34,997 nt of DNA, from positions 1-34,997 of the forward strand of contig CAZPJD010000270.1 of assembly GCA_964586775.1 (NCBI GenBank), written 5' to 3'. Below are positions 26,721-33,393 of this stretch, in pieces. Position 1 is the first letter of the stretch. Each line of letters opens with the position of its first letter. Position numbers and translations under genes: made by a program. The notes under the pieces were generated by a model. The model saw only the letters and a list, made by a program, of their open reading frames with translations, ran no database searches and was not told the DNA's origin. This DNA comes from JADLEX01 sp964586775. GTDB lineage: Bacteria; Lernaellota; Lernaellaia; JACKCT01.

Positions 26721-27697
26721 AGCGACATCTCCGTGATGAGCCCCTGATTGTACCGGATATCGGCCGCGGCGCGCACCTTTTCCAGATAGCTTTGCAGGCC
26801 GTCCTGCGCCTTTTTCTGCCGGATCTTTTCCTCGATTGGGTCGCGGACCGCCTCGAACGGGATGTTGTGCTCGGGGCGCCGATCGGTGAGACGGATGATG
26901 TGGAATCCAAAGGGCGTGCGCAACACGCCCGACGTCTGCCCGACCGCCATGTTGAACGCGGCCTGGCTGATCGCCTCGGGCATCTCGCCCTCGCCGAAGA
27001 ATCCCAAATCGCCGCCGGTCTGCGCCTCGGGCGCGATGGAGCGCTCGCGGGCGAGCTGAGCAAAATCGCCACCCGCGTAAAGCTGCGCCACCAGCCCTTC
27101 GGCCTCGACCTCGGTCTTGACCAGAATCTGGCTCGCGCGCACGCGTTCGGGCTCGCGGTACTCGTCCTGATGGTAGATGTAGTCGGCCTCGACCTCCGAC
27201 GGCGTCACCTGCACCGACGGCGCGATGGCCTTTTCCACGATACGGTCAACAAGGATCTGCCCCGCCACTTGCGCACGCAGCCCCGCCGCATCCACCTGAC
27301 GCTCCGCCATCATCTTCTCGAACTCGCCCGCGGGATAATCGGCGGCGAGCTTCGCGAGCCGCTCTCCGATCTCTGCGTCGGACACCGCGACGCCCAGCGT
27401 CGCCGCCTGCTGCTCCATCAGTTTCTTGTCCACGAGTTCCGACAGGAATAACCCCTTGATCGTGAGCTGCGTGGGCGGGTCGTCGGGCACGCCGGTCTTG
27501 CCCTTCGACGCCTTGGCGAACGCGGCGCGGAAATCATCCACGGTGATCGCCTCGCCGTTCACGGTGACGAGCACGCCCTCGGCGAACGACGGCGCGTCGG
27601 GCGTCTTGCCCTTTTGACAGGCCGACAGCGCGAGCAACAACACCGCGACGAAAATCGCGGGGCGCATCGGTCGCAGAATTTTTAGGTCCGCGCGCAA
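26717..27697 (-). CDS. PpiC-type peptidyl-prolyl isomerase lipoprotein
   Basis: The protein is a probable lipid-anchored periplasmic foldase. A short basic N-region, a hydrophobic run and the lipobox LLALSACQKG give lipidation at the cysteine. A SurA_N-like helical region follows and then a parvulin domain (VRASQILVK, GGDLGFFGEGEMPEAISQAAF, FGFHIIRLTDRRP). I chose the TTG at 27697 because GGGAG lies six bases before it; the ATG at 27667 has no clear ribosome site and would shorten the N-region by ten residues. The stop overlaps the GTG start of the SurA-like gene by four bases, so both are probably made together. An acidic or basic targeting difference at position +2 (Gln) does not suggest inner-membrane retention. 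Confidence 0.85.
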   Translation of the reverse strand: MRADLKILRPMRPAIFVAVLLLALSACQKGKTPDAPSFAEGVLVTVNGEAITVDDFRAAFAKASKGKTGVPDDPPTQLTIKGLFLSELVDKKLMEQQAATLGVAVSDAEIGERLAKLAADYPAGEFEKMMAERQVDAAGLRAQVAGQILVDRIVEKAIAPSVQVTPSEVEADYIYHQDEYREPERVRASQILVKTEVEAEGLVAQLYAGGDFAQLARERSIAPEAQTGGDLGFFGEGEMPEAISQAAFNMAVGQTSGVLRTPFGFHIIRLTDRRPEHNIPFEAVRDPIEEKIRQKKAQDGLQSYLEKVRAAADIRYNQGLITEMSL

Positions 27698-27790
27698 GGC
27701 GAACTCCCGTGGGAAAGCCGCCGACGTGTTAGCAGATTTGCCCCGCCGACGCAAAAGGGTCGCGGGGCGAGCCAAGCGGCGCGAGGTGTG

Positions 27791-28207
27791 TCAGAAGCGG
27801 CTCTGGATGGCCGTGGCGAGCATGCTGAATTTGCGTGCGAGGCCCGTGATCGAGGCCGAATATTCGAGCTGCGCCGTGGCGAGGGACATGAGTTCCTTGT
27901 CCATGTCCACCGAGTTGCCGTCCACGCGCATCGAGCGGTCGCTCGCCTCGGTGATCGCGACGGGGCGATCGGCCATGAGGGCGAGGCCGAAATGCCGGGG
28001 ATCGGTGGCGACGGGGATCTCGGGATTCACGCGGCGGATTTCGTTCGAGAGACGCTCCTCGAACGACACCTCGACCGCCCGGTAGTCGGGGGTGTCCATG
28101 TTCGCGATGTTCGACGACGCCGCCTCCATGCGCTTGGTCTGGAACTCCAGATTCCGCTCCAGCGCCGTGTAAACCGGAGCGTCGAACAAGAAGCCTTCGA
28201 TGCCCAT
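27791..28207 (-). CDS. flgB: Flagellar basal-body rod protein FlgB
   Basis: FlgB forms the proximal rod of the flagellar basal body after export by the flagellar type III apparatus. The 138-residue protein shows the N-terminal rod motif SSNIANMDTPDYRAVEVSFE (31-50) and the C-terminal FlgB pattern DGNSVDMDKELMSLA followed by QLEYSASITGLARKFSMLATAI. The ATG at 28207 has a GGAGGCG ribosome site; a longer start at 28228 is less supported. In most genomes flgB is followed by flgC and fliE; here the next gene in the same direction is a PpiC lipoprotein 93 bases on, so this copy stands alone. A sigma-54-like element lies just upstream. Confidence 0.93.
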   Translation of the reverse strand: MGIEGFLFDAPVYTALERNLEFQTKRMEAASSNIANMDTPDYRAVEVSFEERLSNEIRRVNPEIPVATDPRHFGLALMADRPVAITEASDRSMRVDGNSVDMDKELMSLATAQLEYSASITGLARKFSMLATAIQSRF

Positions 28208-28232
28208 AAAATCGCCTCCGTATTGCACGAAA

Positions 28233-28246
28233 GCAATTCGGATGCC
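28233..28246 (-). promoter_or_regulatory. Sigma-54-type promoter before flgB
   Basis: On the minus strand GGCATCCGAATTGC has GG and GC exactly 10 bases apart and matches GGCA...TTGC of the sigma-54 consensus TGGCAC-N5-TTGC. Transcription would start near 28221, leaving a leader of only about 14 nt that just includes the ribosome site. A palindrome TTGATAATCAA (28270-28280) lies about 25 bases further upstream and could bind a regulator. Sigma-54 control of rod genes is common in polar flagellates. Confidence 0.45.
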
Positions 28247-28358
28247 GGAACACCGCGCGAGGCAACACGTTGATAATCAAAGATATTTTTGAAGGACTGG
28301 GTCGACGTGTGGGGGAAAGGACTGCCCGGACTCAGGCTGGATCTGCCGCTTGGTGCTA

Positions 28359-28688
28359 TCAGCGAATCCAGTCGACGACGACGTAGACCGTGATAAACGC
28401 TATGGCGAAGCACAGAAACGACAGGAAGATCCCGAGGACGAACGCCGTACCGTCGCCGCGCTCACCCTCGGCGCGCGCGGGCGGTTTCGACGCGGGCGGC
28501 CGTGTGGTGGCGATACCCGGCGCGCCGGGCGCACCCGACGCACCCGGTATCGCGGGTGTGCCCGACGGCGGAAGGTGCGTGCGCAGGTTGCGCCACACGT
28601 CGAGCGTCACCGTCGATCCGCCGCAGCGCGGGCACGCATCACCTTCGATGTCGGAAACGGCGTGGCACGCCGTGCAAACGCGCTTCAT
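28359..28688 (-). CDS. Zinc-ribbon, glycine/proline-linker membrane protein of unknown function
   Basis: The 109-residue protein has an N-terminal zinc-ribbon (C5/C8 in VCTACHAV and CPRCGG at about 19-22), a linker of about 45 residues rich in G, P and A, with several G-A-P repeats (PGASGAPGAPG), and one C-terminal membrane helix (VLGIFLSFLCFAIAFITVYVV). The likely arrangement is a tail-anchored inner-membrane protein with a cytoplasmic metal-binding head. It is 70 bases downstream of the DUF1858/DUF2249-like gene in the same direction and may belong to that operon. No known family recognised; the ribosome site is weak. Confidence 0.65.
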   Translation of the reverse strand: MKRVCTACHAVSDIEGDACPRCGGSTVTLDVWRNLRTHLPPSGTPAIPGASGAPGAPGIATTRPPASKPPARAEGERGDGTAFVLGIFLSFLCFAIAFITVYVVVDWIR

Positions 28689-28758
28689 GGCCTCGTCCCG
28701 GCCCCCTTGGCCGAGGTTTTACGAGCGCCCCCGCGAAAAGGCAAGGGAGCGTGGCGCG

Positions 28759-29295
28759 TCACACCCCGCCGTTCGGTTCGCGTGGCGCGATCCACGTCTC
28801 GAACGCGGCGGGGCCGACTTGGCGGCACGTCACGCGATAGCCTTTTTTGCGAAAGGCGTCGATCAGCGGATCGGGCCGAAACGGGCTCGCCACCACGATC
28901 GCCTCGCCCGAGACGAGGGACTTCGCGCGGTCCATCGCGGGCTCCAGCGGGTGTTCGCCGCGCGAGAGCATCTCCTCGGCATCGAACCGTTGCGCGACAC
29001 GCACATCCGCCGCCCACGCCGCGTCGTCCTGCGCAGGCGCGGTCGATTCGACCGCCGTTTCGCCCTGCCCCGCCGCGCGGCGAAGCCGGTTCACCAGTTC
29101 GCCCACCGGCAGACCCGCCATCTCGGCGGCCATGCGCAATGTGGCGACCTTGGCGACGGTCTTGCGCAGCACGGGATTGCGCAGCTTCGAGAACGCGGGC
29201 GACATGGCCAGCAACTCGGCTTCGAGCTCGGGATAGGCGTCGAGCAGCGCGCCGATGCGCGTGGTCGCCAGAATCTCGCCGCGGGTGGCGCTCAT
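28759..29295 (-). CDS. DUF1858 plus DUF2249-like protein
   Basis: The 178-residue cytoplasmic protein has two parts. Residues about 8-75 match the DUF1858 pattern (IGALLDAYPELEAELLAM, then F-x-K-L-x-N-P-V-L-R and AAEMAGLPVGELVNRL). Residues about 125-172 look like a DUF2249 unit (SGEAIVVASPFRPDPLIDAF, then a W-I close to the end). Both domains recur in anaerobic bacteria next to hemerythrin, DUF438 and nitric-oxide-related genes. The ATG overlaps the upstream DUF438 gene's stop (ATGA), so the two are translationally coupled. No enzymatic motif is visible; a sulfur- or metal-relay role has been suggested only by analogy with TusA-like folds. Confidence 0.75.
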   Translation of the reverse strand: MSATRGEILATTRIGALLDAYPELEAELLAMSPAFSKLRNPVLRKTVAKVATLRMAAEMAGLPVGELVNRLRRAAGQGETAVESTAPAQDDAAWAADVRVAQRFDAEEMLSRGEHPLEPAMDRAKSLVSGEAIVVASPFRPDPLIDAFRKKGYRVTCRQVGPAAFETWIAPREPNGGV

Positions 29296-30551
29296 GACGG
29301 CCTCCCGGCGGGCGCGGAGTCGTATTGCAGCAGCCGGCGCTCCCCCGTGAGCGCGCGAAGCCGGGTGAGGTCCTGCGTGACCTCGAGCGTGCCCTGATAC
29401 ACGCCTTTATCGTCGCGCACGGCAAAGTAGCGGATGTGCACGAATTTTCCGTGGAGCTCGATCCAGAACTCGGCCACGCTCTGCGTGCCCGCTTTGAAGT
29501 CGTGCAGGATGCGCTCGACCATGTCCACGCTCTTGGGCGGATGGCAGTGTTGCACCAGCCGCCCGACGATGGCGCGGCTGCGCGCGAAGACGCGGTCGGG
29601 TCCTTCGGAGAAGAAACGCACGCGGTCGTCGGCGTCCACGAAGGTCAGATCGACGGGCAGCGAGTTGAAGATGCCCAGCATCTGTTCAAACGTCAGGTGC
29701 CCGGTCGGGAACGTGACGGCTTTGCCCGTCGGGAGTTGGTGCACCTGCTCGGGATGTTTGGGCTCGGGCGGCGCGTAACCGGCCTCCGGCGCGACGAGGC
29801 ACCAGCCGTATTCGGGCGACTGCGCGAAGATCTGCCCCCATTCGTCGTCGGTGAGCGTGGACATCGAGAGCGGGAAGAGGATGTTTTCCTCTTTGAAAAA
29901 CATCTCCTCCATCGCCGCGAGCGCCGGTTCGGCGACGCCCCAGACGACGAGCTTCCATTCGGCGATGCTCGCGTCGCCCGCACGCAGCGCCTCGTGCAGA
30001 TTCTTCACCAGCTCGCGGACCTCGTCGTCTTTCGCCCACATCACCTTCGACGGCCCGGTGATGCCGTGGCCTTCGAGGAACGAAAAGAGCAGGTTCTCCT
30101 TGCGCGCGTAGTGCTTCTCCACATCGGCCAGATCGTTCGCCGCCGCGCGCCACGACGCGATGAGCTGAGCGTCGGCGGGCGCGTCGTCGGGGCTCGCCAC
30201 GATTCGCTCCTGGATTTCGCGCATCCGGGCGATCACGTCGCGCAGGGCGGCGTTTTCGGCCTTGAAGGTGTGTACGGGATGACCGGGGACGAGCACCGCC
30301 TCCTGCCGCTCGACCATCACCTCGCGCAGCACGGCGGAGTGCAGGTCGCACATCGACTTCACTTCGTCGATCCTCATGCCGTCGGCGATCAGCGACTGCT
30401 CCATCGCGGCGATTTCGGTGGCGTCGGTCTCACGCACCAGGTCGCGCAGCATGCCGCGCACCTCATCGGCGGGCTTGCCCGCGTGCAGGTGGCGGATGAC
30501 GGTCTTCATGGTTTCGATGCGGTGCTCGCGGTTGTTGATGAGTTCGCTCAT
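29292..30551 (-). CDS. DUF438 protein with hemerythrin and PAS domains
   Basis: The 419-residue cytoplasmic protein has three parts. Residues about 1-85 form the DUF438 helical region. Residues about 90-235 form a hemerythrin-type domain with H91/H94 in PGHPVHTFKAEN, H147 and E152 in EKHYARKENLLF, and EEMFFKEENILF (216-227), likely a di-iron site. Residues about 290-410 form a PAS domain with GRLVQHCHPPKSV, EFWIELHGKFVHIRYFAVRD and GTLEVTQDLTRLRAL. Such proteins are thought to sense or handle O2, NO or redox state; no output domain is present. The ATG at 30551 has a GGAG site; a longer start at 30617 would begin inside the promoter. An FNR/HcpR-type box lies upstream. Confidence 0.88.
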   Translation of the reverse strand: MSELINNREHRIETMKTVIRHLHAGKPADEVRGMLRDLVRETDATEIAAMEQSLIADGMRIDEVKSMCDLHSAVLREVMVERQEAVLVPGHPVHTFKAENAALRDVIARMREIQERIVASPDDAPADAQLIASWRAAANDLADVEKHYARKENLLFSFLEGHGITGPSKVMWAKDDEVRELVKNLHEALRAGDASIAEWKLVVWGVAEPALAAMEEMFFKEENILFPLSMSTLTDDEWGQIFAQSPEYGWCLVAPEAGYAPPEPKHPEQVHQLPTGKAVTFPTGHLTFEQMLGIFNSLPVDLTFVDADDRVRFFSEGPDRVFARSRAIVGRLVQHCHPPKSVDMVERILHDFKAGTQSVAEFWIELHGKFVHIRYFAVRDDKGVYQGTLEVTQDLTRLRALTGERRLLQYDSAPAGRPS

Positions 30552-30605
30552 GAGTTCTCCGATAAAAGTCGTCCGCCCGTCTCGGGCTTCGTGAATGACG
30601 CGCGC

Positions 30606-30646
30606 ATTGTGACGCAAACGCGCTTCGCCGCATTGATCCTTGTCAA
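30606..30646 (-). promoter_or_regulatory. FNR/HcpR-type box and -10 element of the DUF438 operon
   Basis: On the minus strand TTGAC-AAGG-ATCAA (30646-30633) differs at one position from the FNR palindrome TTGAT-N4-ATCAA and equally resembles HcpR/DNR-type boxes. CACAAT (30611-30606) lies 21 bases downstream as a -10. Box centre is about 40.5 bases from the predicted start near 30599, the class II activator position. This predicts induction in anaerobiosis or by nitric oxide. Confidence 0.6.
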
Positions 30647-30705
30647 AGGCGCGCGCAATCGATCGATCGTGAACGAAAGGTCACAAATCCAACGATGGGC
30701 AGGGA

Positions 30706-31101
30706 TCAGGTTGGCAAATCGAGGAAGACGTTGGTCGCCGACGCGCGGACCAGCAACGCTCCGTCGCTCTCGCGTTCGAGCTGGGCTTCGACGTAGACCT
30801 GTCGGCGGCCACTCTTGACCACGTGCGCGGTGCCGACGATGACCTCGCCCGCGCGCACGGAACGCAGAAAGTTGACCGCCAGATGGATGGTGGACGACGC
30901 GCGATCGGGGTGCGTGAAAGCCACCGCCGGACCGATCGTGTTGTCGAGCATCGCCGCGAGGATGCCGCCCTGGATGACGCCGTAGGGGTTTTCCATGCGC
31001 TCGTCTGGGACAAAACGGATGCGCGCGCGACCCTCGCCCGCCTCGATCAATTCCGAGTTCAGGAACGCCATGCACGGCGGGGGGATCTTCACGGGACTCA
31101 C
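30706..31101 (-). CDS. Hotdog-fold thioesterase (PaaI-like)
   Basis: The 131-residue protein is a single hotdog domain of the PaaI/YbgC type, which hydrolyses acyl-CoA thioesters. The helix motif NPYGVIQGGILAAMLDNTIG (Asn, Gly-Gly and Asp at the usual spacing) and the strand STIHLAVNFLRSVRAGEVI are typical. The histidine commonly seen in the H-G-G motif is glutamine here (Q-G-G). The GTG at 31101 overlaps the stop of the M3 peptidase gene (GTGA); an alternative GTG is at 31092. It is the last gene of a run with a dehydrogenase and a peptidase. Substrate unknown. Confidence 0.83.
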   Translation of the reverse strand: MSPVKIPPPCMAFLNSELIEAGEGRARIRFVPDERMENPYGVIQGGILAAMLDNTIGPAVAFTHPDRASSTIHLAVNFLRSVRAGEVIVGTAHVVKSGRRQVYVEAQLERESDGALLVRASATNVFLDLPT

Positions 31102-32609
31102 GAGCCGGTTCCGCCCTGGGCCGCGATCGACGTCAGCCGCGTTACCAGCGCATGCGGCGTCACGGCGTCCTCGCCGATCGACCGGGCGACCTCTTCGGCC
31201 ATGTCGTGCGATCCGCGGCTCCAAAGGTCTTTGAGAAACGCGCCCGCCTGGGCTTCGCGATACCAACGGTCTCCGAAATTCGACTCCAACGCGCGCTCGA
31301 GTTGCGATTCCAGAAACCACGCCCGCAGGTAATCGGCGCAGTAGAAGAAATCGTCCATGTCGAGCAGATAGCGTTCGGCGTCCTCGGCGGTCAGGTCGAT
31401 GCCGTAGGCGCGCGACAGATGGCGACGATAGGCGTCGCGCGGATCGACGACCCCGCCGAAGAGGTCGAGTTCGTAGAGCAGCTTTCCGCAGTGGCGGCGC
31501 ACCATGTAGAGCTTGACGAACGCGCCGTGACGCAGCGATTCATCCACCGCTTCGACCGGCAGACCCATCTCCTCGCGCAGAAAATTCCGCGACTCGAAGA
31601 CCGACTCGAAAAGAAACGCGAAAGCCTCGCTGACGGCGCTCGGCCCGAGCTGCTGGAACTCGAAAACGGGCGTGGCGGTGTGCGCGAAGTGCATGGCGTG
31701 GCCCATCTCGTGGAACCACGTCGTGTAGTCCTCCAGCCCGCCGCCGGGCTTGATCGAGATACGCACGTCGCCGGGGACGTCGATGGGAAAACACGCGGCG
31801 CGCGGATTCTTTTTGGGGCGGTCCTCGTCGTCGATGATGACGACGCCGGGATCGAGACCGAGCTGATCGAGAAAGCGGTCCATGACGGCGACGATGCCCT
31901 CGCGTGGAAAAAACGCATCGGCGCGCGGATGACGCAACAGCGCGGGCAGGTCGCAGCGACGCAGTTCGCCCGCGGCGATCCCCAGACGGTGCGGCACCGC
32001 CCACTCGAGCAGTCGATGCATCAGGGCGTGCGTGTCGTCGAGAAACGCGCGGGCGTGTTCGGCGAGCGCGGCGAACGACGTCGCGCGCAATCGCTCCGAG
32101 AGCTCGATGTAGCCGGGCAGGCCGAACGATCGCGCAAGCTCTTCGTGACGCCGGATCTTCTCGATCATGCGCGGCTGCAGGTCGCGGAGAATCGGCGTGG
32201 CGGCATGCGAGAGCGCAGTGCGACGCGCGGCGTCGGGCTCGCGGCCGAGCAGCGACGACATCTCCTGAAAGTTGTACTCCTGCCCGTCGACGAGAAAGAC
32301 CGCATTGCCGAGGAAATTCCCGATCGCGTCGTCCAGTTCCGGCGTTTGCGCGTACACCGTCTCCTGCATCAGGTAGGCGTGCAGGTACTCGAGCGCGCGG
32401 CGCTCGGCGGCGTCCGTCGCGGCGTCCAACGCCTTCGCAACGACATCGAGCGTGGCGGCCGTGAACAGGTGCTCGTGCTCGGCGTAGACGACCGTGGTGT
32501 CCTTCGCCGTGCCCTGCGTGCGATGATACCAACTGAGCAGCGAGTGCTGGCGCAGGAAGTCGCGACACTCGCGTCGGATACGGTCGATATCGGTTTCGTG
32601 CCGGTGCAT
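31098..32609 (-). CDS. M3-family zinc metallopeptidase (oligoendopeptidase-like)
   Basis: The 503-residue cytoplasmic protein is a thimet/oligopeptidase F-type peptidase. The zinc motif is H300-E-M-G-H304 in WFHEMGHAMHF, and E328 in SAVSEAFAF is the third ligand at the expected distance. The mostly helical region before it and the C-terminal part after it fit the M3 fold, though the protein is shorter than typical PepF (about 600). The ATG at 32609 lies 14 bases past the dehydrogenase stop. It should cut short peptides; why it is grouped with a dehydrogenase and a thioesterase is not clear. Confidence 0.9.
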   Translation of the reverse strand: MHRHETDIDRIRRECRDFLRQHSLLSWYHRTQGTAKDTTVVYAEHEHLFTAATLDVVAKALDAATDAAERRALEYLHAYLMQETVYAQTPELDDAIGNFLGNAVFLVDGQEYNFQEMSSLLGREPDAARRTALSHAATPILRDLQPRMIEKIRRHEELARSFGLPGYIELSERLRATSFAALAEHARAFLDDTHALMHRLLEWAVPHRLGIAAGELRRCDLPALLRHPRADAFFPREGIVAVMDRFLDQLGLDPGVVIIDDEDRPKKNPRAACFPIDVPGDVRISIKPGGGLEDYTTWFHEMGHAMHFAHTATPVFEFQQLGPSAVSEAFAFLFESVFESRNFLREEMGLPVEAVDESLRHGAFVKLYMVRRHCGKLLYELDLFGGVVDPRDAYRRHLSRAYGIDLTAEDAERYLLDMDDFFYCADYLRAWFLESQLERALESNFGDRWYREAQAGAFLKDLWSRGSHDMAEEVARSIGEDAVTPHALVTRLTSIAAQGGTGS

Positions 32610-32623
32610 CGCGCCGCGCCGAC

Positions 32624-33376
32624 CTACAGCACGCCGCCGTCGACGACCATCGTCTGACCGGTCATGAACGCCGCGTCGCCCGACGCGAGAAAGAGCACGG
32701 CCCCCGCCACGTCCTCGGGCTGGCCGAGCCGTTGCACCTTCTGCATGGCGATCACCTGATTCAGGATCTCGTCGGTGCCCCACAGCGCCTGCGAAAACTT
32801 GGTCTTGATGAGTCCGGGGCACACCGTGTTGACGCGCACGTTGAATGGCGCCCATTCGGACGCCAGCATCTTGCCGAGGCCGATCAGCGCCGACTTGCTG
32901 ACGGAATACACGCCGAGCCCGGGCATGGGCACGAGGCCCGCCGTGGACGCGATGTTGACGATCACGCCGCCACCCTGCTCCTGAAACGTCGGCAGCACCT
33001 CTTTGCACAAAAAGAACGGTCCCTTCACGTTGACGGCGAAGATCTTGTCGAAGGCCGATTCCTCGGCGAAGAGCGACGGCCCGAAGATGGGATTGGTCGC
33101 CGCGTTGTTGACCAGCACGTCGATGCGCCCGTAGGCCGCTTTGATCGCCGTCACGGCCTCGGGAATCTTCGCGACCTCGCCCACATGACACGCCACCGCC
33201 GCCGCCTCGCCGCCCGCCGCGCGGATCTCGGCCGCGACCGCTTCGAGCGCGTCGAGCTTACGGCTCACTAACACCACCTTCGCGCCCGCGGCCGCGAAAC
33301 GCAGCGCCACCTCGCGCCCGATGCCCCGGCTCGCACCCGTCACCACCACGACCTTGCCGTCGAATCTCACCGCCAT
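32624..33376 (-). CDS. Short-chain dehydrogenase/reductase
   Basis: The 250-residue classical SDR has the cofactor motif TGASRGIG (13-20), NNAA at 90-93, N116, and the catalytic S144, Y157 and K161 in IASTAGLVPMPGLGVYSVSK. The C-terminus FMTGQTMVVDGGVL is usual for FabG-like enzymes. R38 after the second strand, VSRK, suggests NADP preference. An AGGGGA ribosome site precedes the ATG. It follows the outer-membrane protein gene by 17 bases. Possible roles include 3-oxoacyl reduction or dehydrogenation of a secondary alcohol; the substrate cannot be assigned. Confidence 0.9.
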   Translation of the reverse strand: MAVRFDGKVVVVTGASRGIGREVALRFAAAGAKVVLVSRKLDALEAVAAEIRAAGGEAAAVACHVGEVAKIPEAVTAIKAAYGRIDVLVNNAATNPIFGPSLFAEESAFDKIFAVNVKGPFFLCKEVLPTFQEQGGGVIVNIASTAGLVPMPGLGVYSVSKSALIGLGKMLASEWAPFNVRVNTVCPGLIKTKFSQALWGTDEILNQVIAMQKVQRLGQPEDVAGAVLFLASGDAAFMTGQTMVVDGGVL

Positions 33377-33393
33377 GTCCGTCCCCTGTTCAA

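Noticed and set aside
28460..28570. Collagen-like or tandem repeat region
   Set aside because: Only a few irregular G-A-P units within a short linker; no true tandem repeat at the DNA level.
31102..31320. N-terminal extension of the thioesterase
   Set aside because: That part is an out-of-frame reading of the M3 gene; the GTGA overlap at 31101-31098 is the natural start.
32610..33191. N-terminal extension of the M3 peptidase
   Set aside because: The open frame runs out of phase through the dehydrogenase gene; the ATG at 32609 gives the proper start.
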